Of a DNA stretch of 49,997 nt, positions 1 to 7,748 are shown piece after piece. The translations under genes and the position numbers were made by a program. Source of the DNA: a virus; IMG/VR virus record IMGVR_UViG_3300042886_000012, positions 1-49,997 of that record. One strand, given 5' to 3'. Numbering within the stretch: the first letter of the stretch is position 1; each line of letters opens with the position of its first letter. The notes beneath the pieces are model-generated. The model was not told the origin of the DNA and ran no database searches. It worked only from the letters and a program-made list of their open reading frames with translations.

Positions 1-25
1 GCTAGTTTTAAAAATATAAAAGCAT

Positions 26-757
26 ATGATCCCAGTAGATAGTTTATTATATAAAGTAGATCAAAGACTAAATAAACTATCAACTAATGAGCACCAACAG
101 ATTCAATTAGAAGACAAGATCTTAGCTTTGAATGAGGCTCAGATTAAGTTGATAAAACAAAAGGTTGATGGTATAAGTGTTATTAGTGGATTAGGGCAAG
201 ATTCATTTAAAAAACGTTACGAAGATTTACAAAGTCTTGTAATGGATTACAGTCATCAACCCTTAACATTAACATTAAAGGATTCAAATATAAATCAATG
301 GGTTGCTAATGTTCATGAGCTTTCACCAAAATATATGTTTTATGTAGATAGTTATCTACTAGCAGATAAAGGAAGGTGTGAGAATAGAAAAATCTGGATA
401 AATAGAGATCTTGCTAAACATGGTGATCTTCAATTTATATTAAATAATGATCATTACAGACCTTCATTTGAATACCAAGAAACATTTAACATTCTTGCGT
501 CTGATGAAATAAGTGTATTTACAGATGGAACATTTACACCAATCACTGTAAACATAATGTACATGCGTTATCCTAATTACATTAATAAAACAGGATATAT
601 AATGTTAGATGGTCTTCCATCTATTGATACAGATTGTGAATTAGAAACATACTTAGAAGATGAACTTCTAGATCTTACAGTTCAGAATCTAGCAATGTAT
701 ACTGAGAATGCTGCTGCAGTACAAAGTGCACAGTTCAGAATACAAACAAACGAATAA
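26..757 (+). CDS. Virion structural protein, possible connector/ring type
   Basis: 243 aa. The ATG at 26 follows an A-rich leader (AAAAATATAAAAGCAT) with no Shine-Dalgarno, as is usual in Bacteroidota. Residues 1-50 are charged and helical, probably a coiled coil. The middle is beta-rich (FEYQETFNILASDE, VFTDGTFTPITVNIMYMRYP). The C-terminus is a helix rich in Glu and Leu (LETYLEDELLDLTVQNLAMY). The same order, with a C-terminal helix of similar type, occurs in the protein at 9528-10256, so both may belong to one connector/ring class. The next gene starts 24 nt downstream and is probably co-transcribed. I recall similar proteins near structural genes of environmental Bacteroidota phages but cannot name a function. 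The gene is certain; the role is tentative. Confidence 0.75.
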   Translation: MIPVDSLLYKVDQRLNKLSTNEHQQIQLEDKILALNEAQIKLIKQKVDGISVISGLGQDSFKKRYEDLQSLVMDYSHQPLTLTLKDSNINQWVANVHELSPKYMFYVDSYLLADKGRCENRKIWINRDLAKHGDLQFILNNDHYRPSFEYQETFNILASDEISVFTDGTFTPITVNIMYMRYPNYINKTGYIMLDGLPSIDTDCELETYLEDELLDLTVQNLAMYTENAAAVQSAQFRIQTNE

Positions 758-781
758 ACTATTAATTTAAATAAATAAACA

Positions 782-1945
782 ATGGCTGATTTTTCATTAA
801 CCACGTTATTCGTGGTTCCAGTAGGGCAAACAACTGTCCCTAGCTCTGGCTCAACACAAGACCTTGATCCAGGTATTGTGGGAATTTTCAACAATAAGTA
901 TGCACCAGTAGATGCTACAGATATTGCTGACTTTCCTTACTTCTACGTTGCTCAAGGTAGAGATAACACTTATCTTCAATCATCTAAAAGATCTGATAAG
1001 ATTTCTTCTACAGGAGCAAACGTAACTGAATGGTACAAAGTAACAGGATGTCCAACTGCGGCAAACCAAATTACTGATGTAACTAACTTCTCTGCACAAT
1101 GTGGTGACACAATCACACTTACACTTCGTGCTGACAGTTCTTACCTTAGAACTCTTTATTTCAACGGATTTACACGTTCAGTAACTGTACAAGCACCTTG
1201 TTGTGATTGCGGTGATGATCCATGTACTGATGTTAATGTTAATGACTTGATTAATCAATTCATTGCAAAATTAACTGCACAAGCTCCTGGTACCAATCCT
1301 GACAACATTAGCTTGAACAAATTCTACACATTTGAAAATTTTGGTGGAACTATTCTACGTATCACAGGAAAACCTTTAACAGTATATGGACAACCATGTG
1401 ATATTGCTGCGTTCCCTTTTGAATATGACAGAATGACTTTCAGAACTTTTGTATATGCTGGTCCAGCTACTACTGCTGACTTTATTGTTGCAGATTCTTG
1501 TAACATTGTTGCTAACTCTGTTATCACACAACGTTCTTCTTATGCTTCAGGACAAGCTGCAGAATTTATCCAATTGGAGAAAAACTTCTATAGCTACCAA
1601 GCTGGTTACTTGAAACACCTTTACAGAATGAACGGTTACAATGAGAACTTCGAGTCTTATGTTTCTGCTGGTGTTACTTATGATAGCTACTATATCAAAT
1701 TCAATGAATATGATAAGTCTGCTTACCAATGGGGTGATTATATCATGGAAGATTCTACAGTGATTATTGCTACTCCACAAACTCAAAGCAACGGTACTTC
1801 TAATCCAATTGGTGGACTTATTGAAGCAATCTTAGTAGGTGCTTTAGGAGCTGTTACAGGTGATAATGATTGTGTAATCACAACCACTACTACATCAACT
1901 GCTGCTCCTAGTACAACAACAACATCTTCTACTAACATTCCTTAA
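782..1945 (+). CDS. Abundant virion structural protein (capsid or tail; not resolved)
   Basis: 387 aa, ATG preceded by AAATAAATAAACA. It is beta-rich throughout, with a Cys-rich patch near residue 140 (CCDCGDDPC), a Gly/Ala-rich hydrophobic stretch near residues 345-360 and a Thr/Ser-rich tail (TTTTTSTAAPSTTTT) that ends the protein. Codon choice differs by eye from the neighbours: more TTC, TAC, AAC and CGT, as expected of a very highly expressed gene. A strong intrinsic terminator follows directly (1978-2015), so it may be transcribed separately at a high level. Both points suit a major capsid or other major virion protein. The sequence does not match a crAss-like major capsid protein that I recognise, so I leave the exact role open. 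It is very likely structural. Confidence 0.7.
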   Translation: MADFSLTTLFVVPVGQTTVPSSGSTQDLDPGIVGIFNNKYAPVDATDIADFPYFYVAQGRDNTYLQSSKRSDKISSTGANVTEWYKVTGCPTAANQITDVTNFSAQCGDTITLTLRADSSYLRTLYFNGFTRSVTVQAPCCDCGDDPCTDVNVNDLINQFIAKLTAQAPGTNPDNISLNKFYTFENFGGTILRITGKPLTVYGQPCDIAAFPFEYDRMTFRTFVYAGPATTADFIVADSCNIVANSVITQRSSYASGQAAEFIQLEKNFYSYQAGYLKHLYRMNGYNENFESYVSAGVTYDSYYIKFNEYDKSAYQWGDYIMEDSTVIIATPQTQSNGTSNPIGGLIEAILVGALGAVTGDNDCVITTTTTSTAAPSTTTTSSTNIP

Positions 1946-1977
1946 GGATAAGTAGATAATAATAAATTCCTAGTATC

Positions 1978-2015
1978 AAGGGGAGATGAGTTAACAAACG
2001 CTCTCTCCCCTTTTT
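1978..2015 (+). terminator. Intrinsic terminator after the abundant structural gene
   Basis: The arm AAGGGGAGA (1978-1986) pairs with TCTCCCCTT (2004-2012). Three more pairs form inside (GAG 1988-1990 with CTC 2001-2003) after a one-base bulge. A T-run covers 2011-2015. It lies 33 nt after the stop at 1945 and is the most GC-rich hairpin seen in this AT-rich window. Confidence 0.9.
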
Positions 2016-2037
2016 ATTAACCTTCAAAAACAAACTC

Positions 2038-2598
2038 ATGGCAGATTTAAAATTAGATATACTTGTAGTACCTACATATAATGTGTTAACACTTGGGGTG
2101 ATGGATGCTTCAACCTATCCTCCTACACCACCTATTGAAAGCCCATCTATAACAATAACTGTTCCTGGATTTAATTCTGTAATACTACCTTTTGATGTAA
2201 ATACATTTAATTTATATACCACTGCAAATCTTGGGATTACTGAAGTGGGTAGCGAACAACCCCTACCTGATGGAATATATAGATTATTATACTCTGTAGC
2301 ACCAGCATATTTGAACTTTGTAGAAAGAACAATAATGCGTACAGAGAAAATACAAGAGAAGTTTGACAGAGCTTTTCTTCAATTAGATTTAATGGAATGT
2401 GATAGAGCAATTAAAACACAATCTAGTGTCACATTAAACACAATTAATTTCTTTATACAAGGAGCAATTGCTGCAGGTAATAACTGTGCAGAGTATGAAG
2501 CAAATAGATTATATGCTCAAGCAGATAATATGTTAAATAGTTTTTTAAAATCTAACTGTGGTTGTTCAGGTAACAACTATCAAATAAACTTTAATTAA
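2038..2598 (+). CDS. Conserved phage virion-associated protein, function unknown
   Basis: 186 aa. The ATG follows CAAAAACAAACTC, 23 nt after the terminator T-run. Residues 1-100 are beta-rich (LDILVVPTY, ITITVPGF, PLPDGIYRLLYSVAP). Residues 100-170 are helical, with MECDRAIK and a Cys, and the end is Cys-rich (SNCGCSGNNY). I recall close relatives in other environmental phages next to a Cys-rich mini-protein like the one that follows here, but no function is known to me. It is followed one base after its stop by the 30-aa gene at 2600. Because it sits between abundant virion proteins and fibres, a minor virion role is likely. Confidence 0.7.
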   Translation: MADLKLDILVVPTYNVLTLGVMDASTYPPTPPIESPSITITVPGFNSVILPFDVNTFNLYTTANLGITEVGSEQPLPDGIYRLLYSVAPAYLNFVERTIMRTEKIQEKFDRAFLQLDLMECDRAIKTQSSVTLNTINFFIQGAIAAGNNCAEYEANRLYAQADNMLNSFLKSNCGCSGNNYQINFN

Positions 2599-2599
2599 T

Positions 2600-2692
2600 A
2601 TGAAAGCTCAATGTTCAGGATGTGGAGCCCAAGTGGGATGTGGATGTCAATTAAAAAATGGACTATGTGCTACATGCGCAGCTAAAAAATAA
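2600..2692 (+). CDS. Cys-rich 30-aa mini-protein (zinc-knuckle-like)
   Basis: This is a 30-codon frame, ATG 2600 to TAA 2690-2692. It begins MKAQCSGCGAQVGCGC and ends CATCAAKK. Six Cys lie in the order CxxC, CxC, CxxC within 22 residues, as in a tiny zinc-binding knuckle. It starts one base after the upstream stop and ends five bases before the next ATG, so it fills the gap exactly and has the same A/T-rich start context. I recall near-identical mini-proteins in unrelated-looking phage contigs, which argues for a real gene. Function is unknown; a structural zinc clip in the virion or a small regulator are both possible. Confidence 0.75.
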   Translation: MKAQCSGCGAQVGCGCQLKNGLCATCAAKK

Positions 2693-2697
2693 TAAAT

Positions 2698-3474
2698 ATG
2701 TTAACACCAAGATTAACTGATTGTCCTCAATGTGCAGACATTCCTAATTTATTAAAAAAGATAGATTGCAAATTAGCAGAGTATGCTAATGGTCTATACA
2801 ACAATGTTGTATTTATGTTGAATCAAGTTGTTCCTGCTGGAGCAATGATTCAACTTTTGGCATATAAAAGAATTCTTACATACAAGCAATGTAATCCTGA
2901 TTACTTAGCTGATTTCTGTATGGATAAGATTGTGAGTAAGGTGATAAGACTTACATCAGGTTGTTATATCAAACCTATATTTACACCAACCCCTACAACA
3001 TCTACTACATCAACATCTACTACTTGCCCACCATTAATTTGTTCATTTGATGGAACTGGTGTATCAAGTTGTTCATTCACTGGAAATGCTTATAAAGTAA
3101 CTATTCAACCAACAACAACAACATCAACAACACTTCCAATAACAACAAGTACAACAAGTTCTACAAGTACGTCAACTACTAGTTCTACTAGCACTTCTAC
3201 TAGTTCAACCACTACAACTACTACCACTCTTCCAATATTATCATATAATTATCAAGCATCTACATATAACTGTGATACATGTGTTTCAGTTGGCAGTATG
3301 GCATTTGCAAATTCTGAATTATTAACAATAGATAAATTTTACAATTATTCAGGATCTCTACCTAATATTAAAATAAAAATAACTATATATAATGGTTCTT
3401 CTACTAATGGTCCTAATACTTCTATTTTAGATGCTGATCAAAAAGATACATGTGCAGAATTATCACCTTGTTAA
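2698..3474 (+). CDS. Virion protein with Thr-rich linkers
   Basis: 258 aa. The start MLTPRLTDCPQCADIP contains a CxxC. Residues 1-95 form a compact, helical Cys-containing domain. Two Thr/Ser-rich linkers follow, coded at about 2989-3030 and 3109-3230, and they flank a short Cys-containing segment (CSFDGTGVSSCSF). The C-terminal beta-rich domain (about residues 180-258) ends in Cys residues. A globular head, Thr-rich stalk and globular tip suggest a short decoration or fibre protein on the virion surface. The linkers are built from ACA, ACT and AGT codons, and related linkers occur in four other genes in the window. No family name can be given. Confidence 0.65.
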   Translation: MLTPRLTDCPQCADIPNLLKKIDCKLAEYANGLYNNVVFMLNQVVPAGAMIQLLAYKRILTYKQCNPDYLADFCMDKIVSKVIRLTSGCYIKPIFTPTPTTSTTSTSTTCPPLICSFDGTGVSSCSFTGNAYKVTIQPTTTTSTTLPITTSTTSSTSTSTTSSTSTSTSSTTTTTTTLPILSYNYQASTYNCDTCVSVGSMAFANSELLTIDKFYNYSGSLPNIKIKITIYNGSSTNGPNTSILDADQKDTCAELSPC

Positions 3475-3509
3475 TAACCACAATAATAACAATATAAAAT
3501 AAATATAAT

Positions 3510-4598
3510 ATGTCCAATTGTCAAAATTGTTTTAATGGATGCACTGAAACTATATCGGATCAATGTGTCAAATATACAGGAATAGATATTCCTACATTAG
3601 GAATCAGTAATGGTGATCCTTTATCAGTAATTGAACAATCTCTAATTACATTTCTTGTTTCTGCATTAAATGGATCTGGAATAAAAATAGATCTTAGTGA
3701 AATAGATATATGTGCAGTGATACAGAAATATCTTCCTACGTGTGGAGAAATATCAATAGAAGATATATCAAAAGCTCTTATAGAAGCTGCTTGTGATCTT
3801 CAAGAACAAGTGAATTCTATTTTTGCTTCACTTACTGTATTGAATTCTGATTATGTCATTGGATGTTTAACAGGTGTTACAGCTTCTTCTGATACACATG
3901 ATATTGTACAAGCTACTATATATAAACTTTGTGATGTTAATTCTAACGTAACATCAATACTTAATCAATTACCATTATTTGTAACAAAATCTGAATTATG
4001 TGACAGAATAGCAGAGTGTTTAACTAATAATGTAGCAGATTTAGCTAGTGCTAAAATGCTTCCTTATTCTCCTGTTCCTTATTATGGGGATATAACAGGA
4101 TTTGATGCAACTGGTACAGGGTCTGGTTATTGGGCTAGAGTGTTTATGTGTAATGGACAAAATAGTACACCAGATTTAAGAGGAAGAGTTTCTGTTGGAG
4201 CTACAAATACACCTAGCGCATTTCCTTGTTCTACAGAAACTATACCAAATGGTTCTGGTAATCCTACATACAATAAAGGAGACTTACGAGGATACAATAC
4301 AACTACATTAAATGCTACACAAATCCCTAGTCATAGTCATGCTAACACTATTAGTGTAATTTTAACAGATCCAAAACACACACATCAAATACTAGGATCT
4401 ACTAATACTTCAGGAGGTACTGGAGCTTTTGTTGTTAATAATGTAACTAATAATGGTGGGCCTGTTACTACAGATAGTAAATCAACTGGTATTACAATTG
4501 CATCATCAATTACTAATGCAGCATTTGGTGGAGACAGTTGGCACTCAAATGTTCAACCAGGACTTGCTCTTTATTATATAATGTACATCCCAGCCTAA
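3510..4598 (+). CDS. Tail fibre/short fibre with phage tail-collar domain
   Basis: 362 aa. Residues 19-45 match the module V-x-Y-x-G-x6-G-I-x5-L-x2-V-I that two other fibres here also carry, which probably anchors the fibre to the particle. Residues 50-180 are helical with several Cys. From about residue 183 the sequence has the tail-collar/MDP arrangement: MCNGQN, then PDLRGRV (221-227), then a Q-IPSHSH segment (HSH 275-277), then KHTH (HTH 290-292), ending NVQPGLALYYIMYI. In T4-type fibre tips HxH pairs hold metal ions in a trimeric needle, and the same may hold here. The likely role is receptor binding or adhesion. It sits at the head of a fibre cluster. The family call is firm; the receptor is unknown. 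Confidence 0.88.
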   Translation: MSNCQNCFNGCTETISDQCVKYTGIDIPTLGISNGDPLSVIEQSLITFLVSALNGSGIKIDLSEIDICAVIQKYLPTCGEISIEDISKALIEAACDLQEQVNSIFASLTVLNSDYVIGCLTGVTASSDTHDIVQATIYKLCDVNSNVTSILNQLPLFVTKSELCDRIAECLTNNVADLASAKMLPYSPVPYYGDITGFDATGTGSGYWARVFMCNGQNSTPDLRGRVSVGATNTPSAFPCSTETIPNGSGNPTYNKGDLRGYNTTTLNATQIPSHSHANTISVILTDPKHTHQILGSTNTSGGTGAFVVNNVTNNGGPVTTDSKSTGITIASSITNAAFGGDSWHSNVQPGLALYYIMYIPA

Positions 4599-4606
4599 TA
4601 ACTAAT

Positions 4607-6202
4607 ATGCACTATCCACCTACTCCACAAAGAAAAGCTTGCGACTGTAGTGATCCTTGTATCTCTACAGATGATGTTTACTATGCTGGTCCTAATCTTC
4701 CATACTCAGGAATCAATACTTATAATGTATTAACAGAAGTTATAGAGAAGCTAGATGCTATCTATTCTTTTCCTACATTACAGAAAGTAACAGAGACAGG
4801 TAATTATACCACTCTACCAATAATTGCAGATTCATTTGTAAAGATTGGTGGAGATGGTACTAATATTTTATTGGATAATGGTACAGTAATTCCTATTAGT
4901 TCTATTGTTAGTAATCCTTCAATAGTAACTAAAACAAAGGCTGAAATCGACACATTAATATCAGGCAATGATTTAGTACCTTTGACAGTATATGAGATAA
5001 CAGGCGTTGATACTTCTTTGTATGGAGGTAGTACAATCTATTTACAAGCTATTAATGATAATACTTTAGCGACGGATGGTTATGGTAAGTTTTATAATCC
5101 TAAATATGACCAATCAGTTAGTGGATTTGATGTATGGACAAGTGCAGGGACTTATTCTATTGGTGATAAAGTTCATTGGGGTGGTAAGACTTGGGAGAAT
5201 GTAGATGGGAATGTTGGGGCTTCAACTGACTTATTCACTTTAGATAGTGAATGGAGTGTTATTGCATTCAATGATACTGATTACAATGTAGCTTATGACT
5301 TAATTAAATATGATTATAATAATGATGTTATTGTTTACAGGAATGAACAAAATAGTAATATTGTTAGTACTAATTATGACGAGATTAATTGGAATATTGG
5401 TATAAATCCAATTAAGGCTTTTATGTGGGGAAATATTTTTGATTATGCTATTTCAAAAGGAATAGGGAATCAAATAATAAATAATTCTTACAATGAAAAT
5501 ATTAATTTTAGAGGTTCATTTCAAATATATTTAACTTTTAATAATGGTTCTTATCAACAGAATATAACTTTTGATAATGGTTCATATCAACAATTTTTAA
5601 ATTTTAATAATAATTCATATCAACAATTTTTAAATTTTGATAATGGTTCAAATCAAATTGGTTTAAATTTTAATAATGGTTCATTTCAAATATATTTAAC
5701 AGAAATAACAGGTTTAAGGCAACTAAATATATCATTTAATAACTATCAATTTGATAGAACATCAACCCCATTAACAGCAAATGAAATAGGGTTAATATTC
5801 AATGGTACATTACCAACTTCTACAACGGCTACTAAAATGATAGTAGCAGAAGATGGACAGTGGAAGGAAATGGATGTTCCAACAACACCATATAAATCAT
5901 ATACTGCTTTATTAACACAGACTGAAGAAAATGATCCGGTTGCGACTATACTTGAAAATACCATCGGTGATATAGTATGGACAAGGCTGGGAGCTGGTTC
6001 TTACCTAGCAACAAGCGATAATTTATTCACAGAAAATAAAACAACTATATTTATGACAGGAAACAGTAGTTTAGTTTTTGGAATTTACCCAAGCATCAAT
6101 ACACCAGGAACAGAAATAACAGTAGAAACTGGTTCTCCTAATGAAACACATCTTGATCAAATACTAGATAATACCCCAATAGAAATAAGAGTATATAATT
6201 AA
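4607..6202 (+). CDS. Tail fibre with CBM-like module and 11-residue solenoid repeats
   Basis: 531 aa from the ATG at 4607 (AATAACTAAT leader, 8 nt after the previous stop). The open frame extends upstream into the collar gene, but this start matches the local start pattern. Residues 23-49 carry the shared fibre-anchor module. Near residues 175-225 the YSIGDKVHWGGKTWE segment resembles carbohydrate-binding modules of the CBM5/12 type. Residues 303-375 are tandem 11-residue units of the form (T/N)F(N/D)NGSYQQ(F/N)L, a likely beta-solenoid. The C-terminus is a beta-rich tip. The whole looks like a trimeric receptor-binding or depolymerising fibre. No catalytic residues were recognised. The fibre call is likely; the sugar-binding call is tentative. 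Confidence 0.75.
   Translation: MHYPPTPQRKACDCSDPCISTDDVYYAGPNLPYSGINTYNVLTEVIEKLDAIYSFPTLQKVTETGNYTTLPIIADSFVKIGGDGTNILLDNGTVIPISSIVSNPSIVTKTKAEIDTLISGNDLVPLTVYEITGVDTSLYGGSTIYLQAINDNTLATDGYGKFYNPKYDQSVSGFDVWTSAGTYSIGDKVHWGGKTWENVDGNVGASTDLFTLDSEWSVIAFNDTDYNVAYDLIKYDYNNDVIVYRNEQNSNIVSTNYDEINWNIGINPIKAFMWGNIFDYAISKGIGNQIINNSYNENINFRGSFQIYLTFNNGSYQQNITFDNGSYQQFLNFNNNSYQQFLNFDNGSNQIGLNFNNGSFQIYLTEITGLRQLNISFNNYQFDRTSTPLTANEIGLIFNGTLPTSTTATKMIVAEDGQWKEMDVPTTPYKSYTALLTQTEENDPVATILENTIGDIVWTRLGAGSYLATSDNLFTENKTTIFMTGNSSLVFGIYPSINTPGTEITVETGSPNETHLDQILDNTPIEIRVYN
5515..5745 (+). repeat. 33-bp tandem coding repeats (beta-solenoid)
   Basis: About six diverged copies with a 33-bp period encode 11-residue units with Asn-Asn-Gly-Ser-Tyr-Gln-Gln cores. 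The two middle copies (about 5578-5650) are nearly identical. They lie inside the fibre gene at 4607-6202. Confidence 0.85.
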
Positions 6203-6215
6203 AAAACCAAATAAA

Positions 6216-6848
6216 ATGACAGTATTAATAACATTAACAACAGCAGGGGCAGATACAGGACCCTTTAATCTATATTCAGATGTAAATGGATATACATCAG
6301 CATTTGCAGTAGGAGTAAATAAATTAGATTTAGAAGCAGGTTATCCATCTGATTTAGTTCCTGATGGAACAACAACAATTAAAGTGCAATCTGTAAATGA
6401 TTTATGTAATAATTTTGTACTTTTACCTACAGGTATTACTACAACATCTACAACAACTAGTTCTAGCTCTACTACAACAACTACCACTACCACAATAATA
6501 TCAATAGCATGTATTTATTTATGTAGTTCTGCAGGAGCAACTTGCTCAGATAGTAACACTGAAACAATTTCAAACTATGCATATGTTGCAGTAGACTCAG
6601 GATGGCTTGTTTTAAATATAGATGGGAAATATGTTGTAAAAGATATGATAGCTTTGCCTGATACATTATTATATGATTATAATTCTCCAGGAACTATAAT
6701 TGATACAAATTCTATTGATTCTCATGTTAATACAATAAATGGTACAACTTCAGGAATATTTATGATAGCAGATAATAGTTCAGAAGGAGGAGTTAAACTT
6801 TTACTTAATTGTGATGGAATTGGAAATGCAACATCCTCTAGTTGTTAA
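6216..6848 (+). CDS. Virion decoration-type protein with LTxAG domain and Thr-rich linker
   Basis: 210 aa, ATG preceded by AAACCAAATAAA. Residues 1-70 form a small beta domain starting MTVLITLTTAGADTGPFNLY, closely similar to the start of the next gene and more distantly to the protein at 16928. A Thr/Ser linker follows (coded at about 6431-6496). The C-terminal domain contains Cys pairs and ends in SSSC. The three-part build (small domain, flexible Thr stalk, variable tip) suggests a surface decoration protein. It probably arose by duplication with the next gene, with replacement of the tip. Function is inferred only from build and position. Confidence 0.65.
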   Translation: MTVLITLTTAGADTGPFNLYSDVNGYTSAFAVGVNKLDLEAGYPSDLVPDGTTTIKVQSVNDLCNNFVLLPTGITTTSTTTSSSSTTTTTTTTIISIACIYLCSSAGATCSDSNTETISNYAYVAVDSGWLVLNIDGKYVVKDMIALPDTLLYDYNSPGTIIDTNSIDSHVNTINGTTSGIFMIADNSSEGGVKLLLNCDGIGNATSSSC

Positions 6849-6868
6849 TTAAATTAAAATAAAACCAA

Positions 6869-7552
6869 ATGACAGTATTTTTAACACTAACAACTGCTGG
6901 ATCTGACTCAGGTCCATTTAATCTTTATTCTAATATAGATGGATACACCGTTCCTTTTGAAACAGGGATAGATAAAATTTTATTAGAAGCAGGATATTCA
7001 ACTACAGTTCCTGATGATGCATCTGTAGTTAGAATAACATCTGCAGGAGATTGTATTAACTCTGTAGATATAACATTGAGATTGGCTGAATGCGCTTTAG
7101 ATGGATATATAGAAGAGATAACCACTACTACTACTACCACAACAAGTGCACCTACCACTACTACTACCACAACAAGTGCACCTACCACTACTACTACCAC
7201 AACAAGTGCACCTACCACTACTACTACCACAACAAGTGCACCTACCACTACTACTACTACCACTGTAGCTTGTGAGTGCTTTAAAATACAAGCAAATATT
7301 AGTCAATTAGATTTAGATGACGCTACTGGAAATACAGAGCCTGCAAATAATAATATAATTAGTTTGATATTTTTAAATTGTGATGGTATATATTCAGTTC
7401 GGCATTACACAGTGGCTGGTACAAATATTATTTATCCATCTGGATGTACAAATGATTCATTGAACATATTAAACTTTAGGTATTTTAAAAATGATGTAGA
7501 AATAACATCTGTTGTTTCAACAGCATCTTTGTCTAGTTTTTGTTGTGTATAG
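6869..7552 (+). CDS. Paralogous LTxAG-domain protein with 30-bp repeat linker
   Basis: 227 aa, ATG in the same leader type as its paralogue at 6216. Residues 1-75 start MTVFLTLTTAGSDSGPFNLY and pair with the paralogue along the domain. Residues 85-132 are a linker of T7-8 blocks separated by Ser-Ala-Pro, encoded by a 30-bp tandem repeat. The C-terminal part is a Cys-containing beta domain ending FCCV. The stop is TAG, one of only two in the window; reading through it would add only 11 residues before a TGA. It is the last gene of the first block and is followed by a strong terminator. A surface decoration or fibre role is inferred. Confidence 0.65.
   Translation: MTVFLTLTTAGSDSGPFNLYSNIDGYTVPFETGIDKILLEAGYSTTVPDDASVVRITSAGDCINSVDITLRLAECALDGYIEEITTTTTTTTSAPTTTTTTTSAPTTTTTTTSAPTTTTTTTSAPTTTTTTTVACECFKIQANISQLDLDDATGNTEPANNNIISLIFLNCDGIYSVRHYTVAGTNIIYPSGCTNDSLNILNFRYFKNDVEITSVVSTASLSSFCCV
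7121..7262 (+). repeat. 30-bp tandem repeat, four near-perfect copies
   Basis: The unit encodes TTTTTTTSAP. The period is exactly 30 bp from about 7124 to 7253 (ACAAGTGCACCTACCACTAC recurs at 7142, 7172, 7202 and 7232), with almost no base differences between copies. It is a site for copy-number change by slippage or recombination. Confidence 0.95.
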
Positions 7553-7579
7553 TGTAATTACTATAATATTAATATAAAA

Positions 7580-7611
7580 AAAATCTGAGTTTGTTGGTTT
7601 TCTTAGATTTT
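7580..7611 (+). other. Stem-loop just upstream of the terminator
   Basis: AAAATCTGAG (7580-7589) pairs with CTTAGATTTT (7602-7611), including one G-T pair, around a 12-nt T-rich loop. It has no T-run after it and abuts the terminator hairpin. It may protect the 3' end of the mRNA. Confidence 0.5.
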
Positions 7612-7644
7612 CTCCTCAAGATATTCTTGGGGAGTTTTTGTTTT
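7612..7644 (+). terminator. Intrinsic terminator ending the first virion block
   Basis: CTCCTCAAG (7612-7620) pairs with CTTGGGGAG (7626-7634), with one G-T pair, around the loop ATATT. A T-rich tract follows (7635-7644). It separates the fibre/decoration genes from the phosphoesterase-connector genes. Confidence 0.9.
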
Positions 7645-7664
7645 ATAACTATTTTAGTTATAAA
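7642..7664. other. Perfect 10-bp inverted repeat, possible operator
   Basis: TTTATAACTA (7642-7651) and TAGTTATAAA (7655-7664) are exact inverted copies around TTT. It overlaps the end of the terminator T-tract and ends 24 nt before a candidate -33 box. It could be a repressor or activator site; an extended AT hairpin is the alternative. Confidence 0.5.
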
Positions 7665-7688
7665 GAATAACCTATTTAATTAAATTTA

Positions 7689-7720
7689 TTTGCATAGTAA
7701 GAAAACTATTTTTATCTTTA
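7689..7720 (+). promoter_or_regulatory. Candidate Bacteroidota-type promoter
   Basis: TTTG at 7689-7692, a 20-nt spacer, then TATCTTTA at 7713-7720, which is one base off TAnnTTTG. The gene start is 28 nt downstream at 7749. It is the logical point to restart transcription after the terminator at 7612. Confidence 0.5.
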
Positions 7721-7748
7721 CCCTAATTTTAAGTAAACTAAACTAAAT

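Noticed and set aside
1-25. TAGTTTTA at 3-10 as a -7 promoter element for the first gene
   Set aside because: It looks like the other candidate boxes, but the needed -33 box would be outside the window, so it cannot be judged.
4538-4609. In-frame start at 4538 for the solenoid fibre
   Set aside because: The first 23 codons lie over the conserved collar-gene end; the ATG at 4607 has the local leader type.
7121-7262. Regular direct repeats that could suggest a CRISPR array
   Set aside because: The 30-bp units are contiguous with no spacers and encode an in-frame Thr-Ser-Ala-Pro linker.
6925-7306. Long antisense frames rich in Val or Cys over the repeat
   Set aside because: They are by-products of the tandem Thr repeat read on the other strand, with no start context or neighbour support.
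7550-7552. Possible TAG recoding, as in some crAss-like phages
   Set aside because: TAG here ends a gene directly before a terminator, and read-through adds only 11 residues. No gene needs in-frame TAG or TGA.
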